From an uncultured Candidatus Thioglobus sp. (GTDB taxonomy: Bacteria; Pseudomonadota; Gammaproteobacteria; PS1; Pseudothioglobaceae), in the NCBI GenBank assembly GCA_905614365.1, contig CAJQSO010000029.1, positions 1-47,182 of the forward strand: a stretch of DNA of 47,182 nucleotides, in the 5' to 3' direction. Of this stretch, positions 26,362-35,360 are shown piece after piece. How positions within the stretch are numbered: the first letter of the stretch is position 1; the number at the start of each line of letters is the position of its first letter. The position numbers were made by a program, and so were the translations under genes. The notes under the pieces were generated by a model. It was not told where the DNA came from and did no database searches. It saw only the letters and a program-made list of their open reading frames with translations.

Positions 26362-27192
26362 ATGGAAAACAAAACAGTCATTGGATTTATTGGAGCCGGA
26401 AATATGGCTTATGCGCTGATTAAAGGCCTCCTCAGTGATGGCTTTGATGCTAAAAATATAAATGTAAGTGACTCTAATGATGAGCTTCTTATTAAGCGTC
26501 AATCTGAACTTAATATCACAACATACTCTGATAATGTCTCTTTACTAGACAATAGTGATATTGTTATTTTTGCAGTGAAGCCTCAAGTACTGTCGATGGT
26601 TTGCCTTGAATTAAAAAATAACGTTAAGCCAACCCACCTTTTTGTCTCTATCGTAGCTGGAATTAGAGGTAATGATATTAATCGCTGGTTGGGCGGTAAT
26701 TTTGCCCTCGTAAGAACAATGCCTAATACTCCTGCACTTTTTCAAAGTGGCGTTACAGGGCTTTTTGCAAATGAGTTAGTTAATAGCCAACAACAAAAAT
26801 TAGTAACCTCTATCTTGTCTTCTGTAGGCGAATGTTTTTGGGTGGACGAAGAGAAACTAATAGACGCAATTACCGCCATATCTGGAAGTGGTCCTGCATA
26901 TTTTTTTCTATTAATGCAGTCAATTACGCAAGCAGCCATCGCCCTTGGTTTGGATGAAAAAACAGCAAACTCTTTGAGCATTCAAACCAGTTTAGGTGCG
27001 AGCTTAATGGCAACCAAGAGTGGTAAAGACCCAAAAACACTTAGGTCAGAAGTTACTTCTCCTAATGGAACTACTCAAGCAGCTATTGAAAGCTTTCAAG
27101 ATCAAAACTTCGAAGGCATAGTTGCAGCAGCTACAAGAGCTGCTTATGACCGAGCTAGAGAGCTCAGCAATGACCTTGGTGATATTGATTAA
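26362..27192 (+). CDS. proC: Pyrroline-5-carboxylate reductase
   Basis: ProC reduces pyrroline-5-carboxylate to proline with NADPH or NADH. The 276-residue protein has the Rossmann motif GFIGAGNMAYALIKGL (about 8-23), VRTMPNTPAL, the catalytic-domain signature SGSGPAYFFLLMQS and EVTSPNGTTQAAI near the C-terminus. Length is normal. It is divergent from gph and convergent with rsmE. A divergent ProC-like paralogue lies at 43317, but this is the one with all canonical motifs. Confidence 0.96.
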   Translation: MENKTVIGFIGAGNMAYALIKGLLSDGFDAKNINVSDSNDELLIKRQSELNITTYSDNVSLLDNSDIVIFAVKPQVLSMVCLELKNNVKPTHLFVSIVAGIRGNDINRWLGGNFALVRTMPNTPALFQSGVTGLFANELVNSQQQKLVTSILSSVGECFWVDEEKLIDAITAISGSGPAYFFLLMQSITQAAIALGLDEKTANSLSIQTSLGASLMATKSGKDPKTLRSEVTSPNGTTQAAIESFQDQNFEGIVAAATRAAYDRARELSNDLGDID

Positions 27193-27217
27193 ACAAGGGA
27201 ATCTTAAAAAAATATTA

Positions 27218-27934
27218 TCAGCTACCCCATAAAAGCTGCATATTAGCAATTGCAACTAGTGATGCAGTTTCGGTCCTTAAAACTCGTTTACCTAATAACA
27301 GTGACTTAAATCCAGCGTCCGTTGAATCAACAACCTCTTGATCAGTTAATCCTCCTTCCGGTCCAATGAGGATTGTTGCACTTGAATACTCAGGCATTTG
27401 AGTAAGGCTTAAATTTGCACGATGGTGCAAAACAAAGCCATTATGATTTTGATCACTAAGCAAGTCACTGAGTAAAGTAGGTGGACAGATATTTACAATT
27501 ACGGCTCGTCCTGATTGCTCACATGCATGGCTTGCTATCTTTTGCCAATGCTCTATTTTTTTTTGAGCTCGATCACCTTTTAGTCTAACTACGCAACGCT
27601 CTAGTTGCATTGGAATAATACTTGATACACCTAATTCTACGGCTTTTTGGATTAAAAAATCCATTTTTTCACCTTTAGCAATTCCCTGAGCTAGTGTTAA
27701 ATTTAGCTTGGACTCAGAATCATTTTTTAACTTTGAAACAATACTAAGGTTGGTTATTTTTTCTAACCTTTGAACTGTTGCGTTGTAATCAAAACCATCA
27801 CCATTAAATATAGTGATATTTTTACCATCTGGAAAACGCAAAACTTTGTTAAGATGATGGCTATTATCTTTACTTAATTCAATACTATTGCCCACAGATA
27901 GTGCAGTATTTTGATAAAGTCGTATCTTTTTCAT
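27218..27934 (-). CDS. rsmE: 16S rRNA (uracil-1498-N3)-methyltransferase
   Basis: RsmE is a SPOUT-class enzyme that methylates U1498 of 16S rRNA. The 238-residue protein shows the N-terminal PUA-like part (HHLNKVLRFPDGKNITIFNGDG), VELGVSSIIPMQLERCVV, and the SAM-knot region ILIGPEGGLTDQE followed by LLGKRVLRTETA. Length is normal. It is divergent from pepP with a 47-bp gap. Confidence 0.95.
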   Translation of the reverse strand: MKKIRLYQNTALSVGNSIELSKDNSHHLNKVLRFPDGKNITIFNGDGFDYNATVQRLEKITNLSIVSKLKNDSESKLNLTLAQGIAKGEKMDFLIQKAVELGVSSIIPMQLERCVVRLKGDRAQKKIEHWQKIASHACEQSGRAVIVNICPPTLLSDLLSDQNHNGFVLHHRANLSLTQMPEYSSATILIGPEGGLTDQEVVDSTDAGFKSLLLGKRVLRTETASLVAIANMQLLWGS

Positions 27935-27981
27935 GGTATCTTTCTTGGGTTATTTATCAATGAATTAAAACATATAACAAA

Positions 27982-29232
27982 ATGATACATAAAAAAAGAA
28001 GAGAAGAGTTGTTAAGCAAACTAGGTGATGATGCAGTAGTAATTGTATCTACAAATAGTGAGCAAAAAAGAAACAGTGATGTCAACTTCCCCTTTCGACC
28101 AGATAGTAGTTTTTGGTATCTTACTGGCTTTATAGAACCTGATGCGATTGCAGTTTTCTCTAAAAATAATTATAGTATTTTTTTAAGGCCCAAAGATAAA
28201 ACTCAAGAAATATGGAATGGGGTGAGACTTGGGGTTGATCTTGCGCCTGAAACATTATTAGTTGACCATGCTTATGATATTGGAACTTTTACTGATGAAA
28301 TTAAGATACTCATAAACAAAGAATCGTCTTTATATTTTGATAAGCCAACTTCTGATGGCTGGAAAAATAGAGCAAGTACTAATATTCTTAATAAAACTAT
28401 TGCTTCAATTTTTGAAAGTAGTATTCACCCTTTAAACCCATCTTTGTCAGAAATGAGACTTATTAAAGATGCAACTGAAGTAAAAAATATGCAGACTGCA
28501 GCAAATCTTGCTTCAAAAGCACATATGAAGGCTATGGTAAGAACTCAGCCTGGACTTTATGAGTACAACATTGCAGCTGAATTTGACTCCATATTTAAAA
28601 ATGAAAACTCAGAGCACTCTTATCCGCCAATAGTTGCAGGAGGAGAAAACGCGTGCATTCTTCATTATAACGAAAACAATAAATTATTAAATGATGGCGA
28701 TCTTCTTCTTATAGATGCTGGCTGTGAAATACTTGGTTACGCATCTGATATTACAAGAACCTTTCCAGTTAATGGAAAATTTAGTAATGCCCAAAAAGAA
28801 ATCTATGAAATTGTCTTAGATGCACAGATACAGGCTATCGCTTCTATTATGCCAGGTGAGGATGTCAATAAGCCACATGAAATTGCTTGTGAAATTATTG
28901 CAAGAGGACTTATGAAGCTAGGGATAATGAATGATATCAGCAATTTAAGAGAATTCTATATGCACGGCACAGGCCACTGGTTAGGGTTAGATGTTCACGA
29001 TGTTGGTACTAAACAAATTGATAGTTCTTTTCGAAAATTTAAAGTGGGTATGGTAACAACAGTGGAGCCTGGAATCTACATCCGCAAGGATGATAAGATT
29101 GATTCAAAATATTGGAATATTGGAGTCAGAATTGAAGACGATGTTCTAGTTACTATAGATGGAAATCATATCTTGTCTGAAGCAGCTATTAAAAATGTAG
29201 ATGATATTGAACATCTAATGAGCCAAAGCTAA
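27982..29232 (+). CDS. pepP: Xaa-Pro aminopeptidase P
   Basis: This 416-residue pita-bread metallopeptidase removes N-terminal residues before proline. The N-terminal AMP_N domain has RNSDVNFPFRPDSSFWYLTGF. Metal ligands appear in LLIDAGCE and ASDITRTFP (two aspartates), MHGTGHWLGLDVHDVG (histidine), TVEPGIYI and GVRIEDDVLVT (two glutamates). Length is slightly below E. coli PepP (441). The gene runs into trpD with a two-base gap. Confidence 0.95.
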   Translation: MIHKKRREELLSKLGDDAVVIVSTNSEQKRNSDVNFPFRPDSSFWYLTGFIEPDAIAVFSKNNYSIFLRPKDKTQEIWNGVRLGVDLAPETLLVDHAYDIGTFTDEIKILINKESSLYFDKPTSDGWKNRASTNILNKTIASIFESSIHPLNPSLSEMRLIKDATEVKNMQTAANLASKAHMKAMVRTQPGLYEYNIAAEFDSIFKNENSEHSYPPIVAGGENACILHYNENNKLLNDGDLLLIDAGCEILGYASDITRTFPVNGKFSNAQKEIYEIVLDAQIQAIASIMPGEDVNKPHEIACEIIARGLMKLGIMNDISNLREFYMHGTGHWLGLDVHDVGTKQIDSSFRKFKVGMVTTVEPGIYIRKDDKIDSKYWNIGVRIEDDVLVTIDGNHILSEAAIKNVDDIEHLMSQS

Positions 29233-29234
29233 CC

Positions 29235-30251
29235 ATGAATATAAATCAAGCCATCAAAGCTGTTATTTCAAAAAAAGATCTAAATGAAAGTGAAATGCTT
29301 GATGTAATGAATAGTATTATGACTGGTCAAACAACGGATGCACAGATTGGTGCTTTTTTAGTTGGTCTATCTATGAAAGGTGAAACAATTGAAGAGATCA
29401 CTGCCAGCGCAAAGGTAATGCGCTCACTAGCAACTTCAGTTGAATTAAGTAGCACTGAATATCTTGTTGATACTTGCGGAACTGGTGGAGATGGCCTGGG
29501 TTTATTTAATATATCAACTGCATCTGCTTTTGTTGTTGCTGCTGCAGGTGGCAAGGTTGCAAAGCATGGTAATCGATCCATTTCATCAAAATCTGGAAGT
29601 GCAGACGTTCTAGAAGCAGCGGGAATAAATCTTAACTTAAGTCCCGAAGTCATTAGTAAATGTATTGAAAAAATAGGTGTTGGATTTATGTTCGCACCAG
29701 CACATCATAGCGCAATGAAACATGCAATTGGCCCACGAAAAGAGTTAGCAGTTAGAACTATATTTAATGTTTTAGGCCCCCTTACTAATCCAGCTAAGGC
29801 CCCTAATCAAGTTATTGGAGTTTACGATAGAAGTCTAGTTGAGCCAATCGCTAACGTCCTAAAAAGCCTTAAATCTAGACATGTTATGGTGGTTCATTCT
29901 GCAGATGGACTTGATGAATTTTCTATAGCTGATAAAACCTTTGTAGCCGAATTACATAATGATAAAGTATCAACCTATACTGTTCATCCAGATGACTTTG
30001 GATTAAAGTTAGGAAATCTTAATGATATTAAAGCAGAAAATGCTGATGAGTCACTATCTCTAATTTACGAAGCCTTTTCTGGGCAAGATGGTACTGCAAA
30101 AAATATCATAGCTTTCAATGCTGGAGCCGCTATTTTTGTAAGTGGTCTCGAAGATTCGCTAAACTCAGGAATTGAAAAAGCGAACCAAATATTATCAGAT
30201 GGAAGCGCAAAAGAAAAACTTGAAGAATACATTTTTGCTAGCAATAATTAA
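29235..30251 (+). CDS. trpD: Anthranilate phosphoribosyltransferase
   Basis: TrpD joins anthranilate with PRPP in tryptophan synthesis. The 338-residue enzyme has the PRPP-loop [36 protein letters not shown] and GPLTNPA, all family signatures. It is not next to other trp genes here; it lies between pepP and orn in what looks like a run of plus-strand genes. Start ATG 29235 follows the pepP stop directly. Confidence 0.96.
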   Translation: MNINQAIKAVISKKDLNESEMLDVMNSIMTGQTTDAQIGAFLVGLSMKGETIEEITASAKVMRSLATSVELSSTEYLVDTCGTGGDGLGLFNISTASAFVVAAAGGKVAKHGNRSISSKSGSADVLEAAGINLNLSPEVISKCIEKIGVGFMFAPAHHSAMKHAIGPRKELAVRTIFNVLGPLTNPAKAPNQVIGVYDRSLVEPIANVLKSLKSRHVMVVHSADGLDEFSIADKTFVAELHNDKVSTYTVHPDDFGLKLGNLNDIKAENADESLSLIYEAFSGQDGTAKNIIAFNAGAAIFVSGLEDSLNSGIEKANQILSDGSAKEKLEEYIFASNN

Positions 30252-30258
30252 ATTAAAT

Positions 30259-30801
30259 ATGAATAAAAAAACTAATCTTATCTGGATAGACCTTGAAATG
30301 ACAGGATTAATTCCTGAAAGTGATGTCATTATTGAGATAGCCACAGTAGTCACTGATGCAAATCTAAATGTAATAGAAGAAGGGCCCTCCTTGGCCATTC
30401 ATCAAAACATTGATGTACTTGATGGAATGGATGAGTGGAATACAAATCAACACAATCGATCTGGACTTGTAAAAAGAGTGCTAGAAAGTAAAGTTTCTTC
30501 TACTGAAGCAGAATCTAAGACCCTAGATTTCCTTATTAAATATGTTGATCAAGGGGCATCACCAATGTGTGGCAACTCAATTTGTCAGGATAGAAGGTTC
30601 CTATACAACTATATGCCAAAGTTAGAAAAGTTTTTTCACTATCGCCATATTGATGTTTCCACATTAAAAGAACTAGCCGTTCGATGGAAGCCAGGCATTA
30701 TTTCTTCCTCATATAAAAAATCCAGGCATTTAGCTTTATCAGATGTTTACGACTCTATTGATGAATTAAAGCACTACAGAGAGCACTTTATTAAAGCTTA
30801 A
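30259..30801 (+). CDS. orn: Oligoribonuclease
   Basis: Orn degrades two- to five-base RNA fragments, chiefly dinucleotides, to mononucleotides. The 180-residue DEDD exonuclease begins [12 protein letters not shown] with the first two acidic ligands and has [11 protein letters not shown] and [12 protein letters not shown], as in the family. The frame is open upstream into trpD (to 30172), but ATG 30259 gives the usual protein length. It ends one base before the ispE start. Confidence 0.95.
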   Translation: MNKKTNLIWIDLEMTGLIPESDVIIEIATVVTDANLNVIEEGPSLAIHQNIDVLDGMDEWNTNQHNRSGLVKRVLESKVSSTEAESKTLDFLIKYVDQGASPMCGNSICQDRRFLYNYMPKLEKFFHYRHIDVSTLKELAVRWKPGIISSSYKKSRHLALSDVYDSIDELKHYREHFIKA

Positions 30802-30802
30802 A

Positions 30803-31654
30803 TTGACTTACTTATCCCCCGCTAAAATTAATTTATTTTTACATGTAACCTCAAAAAGAGCTGATGGTTATCATAACCTCCAAACCATTTTTCAGCTTTT
30901 AGATTACTGTGATGAGATAAATATTGATTATAGAAATGATGGAGTAATTAATCGAATTAGTGGCAATGAACATATTCCAAAAGATCAAGATTTAATTATA
31001 CGTAGCGCCACTATACTTAAAAAAATGACTGGATCAAAAGATGGAGTAGATATTAGTATAGTTAAAAAAATACCAATGGGTGGGGGTCTTGGAGGGGGTA
31101 GTTCAAATGCTGCGACTGTTTTAATTGCTCTAAATGAACTCTGGAGCCTTAATTTATCTAAAGAAGACCTGATGGATATCGGCCTAAATCTTGGGGCAGA
31201 TATACCTATGTTTATTAGTGGTCATAGCTCATGGGGTGAAGGAATAGGTGAAATACTTTCTCCAATGCTCCTTCCAAAATACTTTTACTTGGTTGTCTCT
31301 ATTAATAAACATATATCAACTCTTGAAATTTTCGCCCATAAGGCATTGACAATATCTCCAGTTCAAAGGAAAATGTCAGACTTTTCACTTGTCTCAAATC
31401 CACACAACGACTGTTTGGGAGCTGCAATTGACTTAGAAGGGGAGATAGAAGATGCTTTAATTCATCTAAACTCAACTGAAAAGCATATTGATAAGGCTAG
31501 AATGACAGGGAGTGGGTCATGTGTTTTTGTAGCATTTGAAAAAGAAGAAGATGCAATAATCGCAAAGAAAGAGTTACCAATAAAATGGCTTGGTTTTATC
31601 GCAAAAGCGATTGATAAATCACCATTATGTAATTGGGATGTCGCCAAGTGGTAA
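30803..31654 (+). CDS. ispE: 4-diphosphocytidyl-2-C-methyl-D-erythritol kinase
   Basis: IspE is the ATP-dependent kinase of the MEP isoprenoid pathway. The 283-residue GHMP kinase starts LTYLSPAKINLFLHVT, with the ATP loop PMGGGLGGGSSNAA and the C-terminal TGSGSCVFVAFE. The start is TTG 30803, one base after orn. The last seven codons and the stop (31634-31654) lie inside the tRNA-Gln gene, so protein and tRNA share 21 bases. The order ispE, tRNA-Gln, prs is common in gammaproteobacteria. Confidence 0.95.
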   Translation: MTYLSPAKINLFLHVTSKRADGYHNLQTIFQLLDYCDEINIDYRNDGVINRISGNEHIPKDQDLIIRSATILKKMTGSKDGVDISIVKKIPMGGGLGGGSSNAATVLIALNELWSLNLSKEDLMDIGLNLGADIPMFISGHSSWGEGIGEILSPMLLPKYFYLVVSINKHISTLEIFAHKALTISPVQRKMSDFSLVSNPHNDCLGAAIDLEGEIEDALIHLNSTEKHIDKARMTGSGSCVFVAFEKEEDAIIAKKELPIKWLGFIAKAIDKSPLCNWDVAKW

Positions 31655-31708
31655 GGCAACGGGTTTTGATCCCGTCATTCGCAGGTTCGATCCCTGCCAT
31701 CCCAGCCA
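31634..31708 (+). tRNA. tRNA-Gln (anticodon TTG)
   Basis: A 75-base tRNA with encoded CCA. The acceptor stem TGGGATG (31634-31640) pairs with CATCCCA (31698-31704), discriminator G31705. The anticodon stem ACGGG/CCCGT frames loop TTTTGAT, giving anticodon TTG. The T arm holds GGTTCGATCC. The weak first pair (T-A) is usual for tRNA-Gln. Its first 21 bases are also the end of ispE. Confidence 0.96.
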
Positions 31709-31741
31709 TATTTTTTAAATCAATGATAGGAATTGAAGTTT

Positions 31742-32221
31742 ATGAGTGAAAATATTTATCAATTTAACTTTAGCCAACTTGATGGAGAAGAAGTCTCCTT
31801 GAGTAAGTTCAAAGGTAAAGCGATTCTAGTTGTCAATACCGCAAGCTTCTGTGGGTTAACCTATCATTATACTGGGCTCGAAAAACTCTACAAAGAGTAT
31901 AAGGAAAAAGGGCTGGTAATAATTGGCTTTCCTTGCAATCAATTTGGTAAACAAGAACCTGGAACTTCAGAAGAAATTAACGACTTTTGTAACTTAAACT
32001 ATGATGTTACATTTCCTATGTCAACAAAAGTTGATGTTAATGGCAAAAATGCACACCCCCTATTCAAATATTTAAAAAGTGAGTTAAAGGGAACATTAAC
32101 TAATAACGTTAAGTGGAATTTCACTAAATTTCTAATTAATCGTGATGGTGTGCCTTTTAAGCGCTTTAGTTCTACTACTGAACCTGAAGATATTTCATCA
32201 TCAATAGATGAAGTACTATAA
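31742..32221 (+). CDS. Glutathione peroxidase family protein
   Basis: The 159-residue thiol peroxidase of the GPx family has the peroxidatic cysteine C37 in NTASFCGLT, the second signature FPCNQFG (63-69) and WNFTKFLI near the C-terminus, completing the Cys/Gln/Trp/Asn set. C83 is a candidate resolving cysteine as in thioredoxin-dependent members. ATG 31742 is preferred to a TTG nine bases earlier. The gene is inserted between tRNA-Gln and prs, which are otherwise often adjacent. Confidence 0.9.
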   Translation: MSENIYQFNFSQLDGEEVSLSKFKGKAILVVNTASFCGLTYHYTGLEKLYKEYKEKGLVIIGFPCNQFGKQEPGTSEEINDFCNLNYDVTFPMSTKVDVNGKNAHPLFKYLKSELKGTLTNNVKWNFTKFLINRDGVPFKRFSSTTEPEDISSSIDEVL

Positions 32222-32270
32222 ATCTAGATTCTATTACAAAACTAATGTGCTTAGCTACGTAATTTGTTTG

Positions 32271-32276
32271 TATAAT
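32271..32276 (+). promoter_or_regulatory. prs: Candidate -10 box for prs
   Basis: A consensus TATAAT lies 30 bases before the prs ATG, preceded by TTTG. No convincing -35 is visible at 17 bases. Confidence 0.4.
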
Positions 32277-32306
32277 TGCACACTACATCAATAAAAACCT
32301 AATTGG

Positions 32307-33269
32307 ATGTCTCTAGAAAGAATAAAGATCTTTAGCGGAAACGCAAACCCTGATCTCTCATCCGAAATTATTACAAATCTTAACATCAGCCAAAGTAAGG
32401 CCTTTGTTGGCCAATTTAGTGATGGTGAAGCTCAAGTTGAAATTCTTGATAACGTTCGTGGTTGTGATGTTTTTGTTATCCAACCAACCTGTGGACCTTC
32501 ATCAGCTGAAACTTTAATGGAGTTATTAATTATGGTTGATGCTTTAAGGCGCTCTTCTGCAGGAAAAATCACAGCTGTCGTTCCATATCTTGGCTACTCT
32601 AGACAAGATAGGCGATCTAGATTAACTCGCGTTCCGATAACTGCAAAGCTTGTTGCTCAATTAATTGAAACGTCAGGTGTTGACCGCATATTGACAATGG
32701 ATTTACATGCGGATCAGATCCAAGGTTTCTTTAATATACCAATTGATAATATATATGCACAGCCTGTTCTTGTAAAAGACGTTTTGGATCAAAACTATCA
32801 AGATGTAGTTGTGGTATCTCCAGATGTTGGAGGAGTAGCAAGAGCAAGAGCAGCAGCGAAAAGAATTAATGATGCAGACCTTGCAATCATTGATAAGAGA
32901 CGACCAGCACCAAACTTAGTTAAAGTCATGAACGTGATTGGTGATGTTGAAGGAAGGACCTGCATTATGATTGATGACATGGTTGATACCGCTGGAACAC
33001 TCTGTCAAGCTGCTGAAATATTAAAGGAAAAGGGTGCAAAGAAAGTTGTTGCGTATGCAACTCATGCAGTTCTTTCTGGAAGTGCTATAGAAAATATATC
33101 AAACTCTAAGCTGGACGAACTTGTAATTACAAACACTATTCCATTAACTGATAAAGCAAAAAAATGCAGCAAAATTAGGCAATTGTCAATTGCCACAACT
33201 CTTGCAGACGTTATTCGTAGAATTAGTGATGAACAGTCCATCAGTACAATTTTTGCAGATTCAAACTAA
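32307..33269 (+). CDS. prs: Ribose-phosphate pyrophosphokinase
   Basis: Prs makes PRPP from ribose 5-phosphate and ATP, feeding nucleotide, histidine, tryptophan and NAD synthesis. The 320-residue protein shows [41 protein letters not shown] and [14 protein letters not shown], and the PRPP-binding site [14 protein letters not shown]. The length is normal. The product is used by trpD and nadC in this window. Confidence 0.97.
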   Translation: MSLERIKIFSGNANPDLSSEIITNLNISQSKAFVGQFSDGEAQVEILDNVRGCDVFVIQPTCGPSSAETLMELLIMVDALRRSSAGKITAVVPYLGYSRQDRRSRLTRVPITAKLVAQLIETSGVDRILTMDLHADQIQGFFNIPIDNIYAQPVLVKDVLDQNYQDVVVVSPDVGGVARARAAAKRINDADLAIIDKRRPAPNLVKVMNVIGDVEGRTCIMIDDMVDTAGTLCQAAEILKEKGAKKVVAYATHAVLSGSAIENISNSKLDELVITNTIPLTDKAKKCSKIRQLSIATTLADVIRRISDEQSISTIFADSN

Positions 33270-33322
33270 TCCTGCGCCTCTATAGTGCTGAATTAATGCT
33301 AGAAACGACCTACTCTTTTAGG

Positions 33323-33328
33323 TATAAT
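33323..33328 (+). promoter_or_regulatory. rpoD: Candidate -10 box for rpoD
   Basis: TATAAT at 33323-33328, 30 bases before the rpoD ATG. The -35 region is weak. No Shine-Dalgarno sequence is seen before the ATG. Confidence 0.4.
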
Positions 33329-33357
33329 TTCCTCTCTGTTTTTGAAAAAATCAAATT

Positions 33358-35229
33358 ATGAAAACAACTACTGAAGCTCACAAAAAAGCCCTTAATAGCC
33401 TTATAACAATTGGAAAAGAGCAAGGTTATCTAACTTACTCAGAAATCAATGATCTCTTACCAGAGGACTTATTAACGCCAGAACAGGTTGAGCCAATTGT
33501 AACAATCTTAGAAGAAATGGATATATTGGTTGCTGATGAAGCCCCAGATGCTGACGAGTTAGTAATGAAATCTGGTGGAAAAGCAGAATCTAGCTCTGCA
33601 GAAGTTGCAGTGGCTGCTCTAGCTGCCCTCGATTCAGAATTTGGAAGAACTACTGATCCTGTAAGGATGTACATGCGAGAAATGGGAGTGGTAGAACTTC
33701 TAGAACAAAAAGATGAGGTTCGTATTGCAAAAGAAATTGAAGCAGGCGTTTATCAAATATTACAAGCAATTTCACTTTATCCTGAAATCTCTGACTATTT
33801 CTTCAAGGCCTACACAAGACTAGAAGAAGGCAAATGTAAGATGACTGATGTTGTTATTGGTTACCAAGGTGATGCTGAGGAATTTGAAGAAAAACAAGTG
33901 CTTATTAAGGAAAAGCAGGCTCTACTTGATGAAAAACAAGCGCTGCTTGATGCAATGGAAACTGATGAGCTTTCAGAAGAAATGGATGAGGATGAGGAAG
34001 AAGATTTTGATGAGTTGGAATATACTGGACCTAATGAGGAAATGGTATATGAGCGCTTTGACAAAATACAAAAATCACATAATAGCTATGTTAAATCTTT
34101 TGAAAAGAATGGTTATCTTGATGATAAGACTGTTAAAGCTAGACAAAAATTTTCTAGTTGTATTTCTGAACTAAGACTTGCGCCAAAACTTGTTAGCACA
34201 ATGATGGAGCTTGTCTCAAGTAGAGTAGATAAGGTGAAAAAAGAAGAAAAACTTATTCGTCAAGTCTGCCTTGATGCAGGAATGAGCTCAGAGGTTTTTT
34301 ATGCATCTTTTCCAGGAAATGAAACAAATTTTGATTGGCTCAAATCTATTGATCTTGATAAGGCAACCCTTAAAGCATTAGAAATAACTGAAAAAGAAAT
34401 TTATTACTCACAGAAAAGCCTTTTAGAGCATGAAGAAGCAATGAAGTTAACAGTTGCAGAGCTTAAAGAAATAAATAAAAGACTTCGAAAAGGAGACAGA
34501 AAGGCCAAAGTTGCCAAAAGTCAAATGATTGAAGCAAATTTAAGACTTGTAATTTCAATTGCCAAAAAATACGCAAATCGTGGCCTACAATTCCTCGATC
34601 TCATCCAAGAAGGTAATGTTGGGTTAATGAAAGCAGTAGATAAATTTGAATATCGTAGAGGTTATAAATTTTCAACCTATGCTACTTGGTGGATTCGTCA
34701 AGCAATTACTAGATCGATTGCTGATCAAGCGCGCACTATTCGTATTCCAGTTCACATGATTGAAACTATCAATAAACTAAATCGAGTAAGACGCCAACTT
34801 CTTCAAAGGTTTGGAAGGGAAGCTACTCCAGAAGAACTTTCAGTTGAAATGGAATTACCAGAATATAAAATCAATAAAATACTTAAAATTGCTAAAGAAC
34901 CTTTATCAATGGAAAACCCAGTTGGTGATGATGAAGACTCTACAATTGGTGATTTTATTGAAGATACAAACCTATCTTCACCGGTCGAAGTCACAACTCG
35001 TGAGAGCCTTAAAGAAACTACTGGTGATCTTTTAGCTAACTTATCGCCTCGAGAAGCTAAGGTTTTAAAAATGCGATTCGGAATTGACATGAGTACAGAC
35101 CACACACTTGAAGAAGTGGGCAGACAGTTTGATGTTACTCGTGAAAGGATTCGCCAAATTGAAGCCAAGGCGCTTAGAAAGCTTAGACACCCCTCTCGTG
35201 CACACAAACTTCAAAGCTTTTTAGAATAG
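33358..35229 (+). CDS. rpoD: RNA polymerase primary sigma factor RpoD (sigma-70)
   Basis: This 623-residue housekeeping sigma factor has region 1.1 (1-75), region 1.2 ([16 protein letters not shown] near 100), a non-conserved region with an acidic stretch (about 200-225), region 2 ([17 protein letters not shown], then [17 protein letters not shown]), region 3 and region 4.2 helix-turn-helix ([20 protein letters not shown]). The non-conserved region contains a three-unit seven-residue tandem repeat. Length is close to E. coli (613). The gene is followed by tRNA-Ile2. Confidence 0.97.
   Translation: MKTTTEAHKKALNSLITIGKEQGYLTYSEINDLLPEDLLTPEQVEPIVTILEEMDILVADEAPDADELVMKSGGKAESSSAEVAVAALAALDSEFGRTTDPVRMYMREMGVVELLEQKDEVRIAKEIEAGVYQILQAISLYPEISDYFFKAYTRLEEGKCKMTDVVIGYQGDAEEFEEKQVLIKEKQALLDEKQALLDAMETDELSEEMDEDEEEDFDELEYTGPNEEMVYERFDKIQKSHNSYVKSFEKNGYLDDKTVKARQKFSSCISELRLAPKLVSTMMELVSSRVDKVKKEEKLIRQVCLDAGMSSEVFYASFPGNETNFDWLKSIDLDKATLKALEITEKEIYYSQKSLLEHEEAMKLTVAELKEINKRLRKGDRKAKVAKSQMIEANLRLVISIAKKYANRGLQFLDLIQEGNVGLMKAVDKFEYRRGYKFSTYATWWIRQAITRSIADQARTIRIPVHMIETINKLNRVRRQLLQRFGREATPEELSVEMELPEYKINKILKIAKEPLSMENPVGDDEDSTIGDFIEDTNLSSPVEVTTRESLKETTGDLLANLSPREAKVLKMRFGIDMSTDHTLEEVGRQFDVTRERIRQIEAKALRKLRHPSRAHKLQSFLE
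33889..33951 (+). repeat. Three tandem 21-bp units in rpoD (heptad repeat)
   Basis: Three consecutive 21-base units at 33889, 33910 and 33931 encode [14 protein letters not shown] and EKQALLD (RpoD residues 178-198). The units differ mainly at synonymous positions, so the repeat is older than a fresh slippage event. Heptads with this spacing can form a helical coil. Confidence 0.85.
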
Positions 35230-35238
35230 CTCTTCTTC

Positions 35239-35315
35239 GGGCCTATAGCTCAGTTGGTTAGAGCACTCGACTCATAATCGATTGGTCCTTGGTTCAAGTC
35301 CAAGTAGGCCCACCA
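35239..35315 (+). tRNA. tRNA-Ile2 (anticodon CAT, lysidine-modified)
   Basis: A 77-base tRNA with encoded CCA. The acceptor stem GGGCCTA pairs with TAGGCCC; the anticodon loop is CTCATAA (CAT). Three facts favour Ile2 over methionine: the anticodon arm and variable loop (GACTCATAATCG, TTGGTC) and T arm (GGTTCAAGTCC) match E. coli ileX; pairs C4-G69 and C5-G68 are the acceptor-stem features reported as TilS determinants; and it follows rpoD, near which ileX also lies in E. coli. Confidence 0.85.
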
Positions 35316-35322
35316 TATATAT

Positions 35323-35350
35323 AAAAACCTAGTTTATTACTAGGTTTTTT
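35323..35350 (+). terminator. Intrinsic terminator after tRNA-Ile2, possibly bidirectional
   Basis: AAAAACCTAG (35323-35332) pairs with CTAGGTTTTT (35340-35349) around a 7-base loop, ending in T residues. The A-rich left arm gives a matching T run on the minus strand, so it could also end the convergent gene that stops at 35361. Confidence 0.85.
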
Positions 35351-35360
35351 ATTATGCAAA

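Noticed and set aside
30172-30258. 29-residue extension of Orn into trpD
   Set aside because: Orn homologues begin at the ATG 30259 position, and the extension is low-complexity lysine-rich.
33910-33951. CRISPR or mobile-element repeat
   Set aside because: The repeat has no spacers and is in frame in rpoD; it is a protein heptad repeat.
33848-34174. 108-residue plus-strand frame inside rpoD
   Set aside because: It is a frame shadow of the acidic and repeat region; composition is extreme and there is no separate start signal.
34803-35207. 134-residue antisense frame opposite rpoD regions 3-4
   Set aside because: It mirrors conserved sigma-factor sequence and has no family match that I recognise.
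35239-35315. tRNA-Met as the identity of the CAT tRNA
   Set aside because: Acceptor pairs, anticodon arm, T arm and position next to rpoD all favour tRNA-Ile2.
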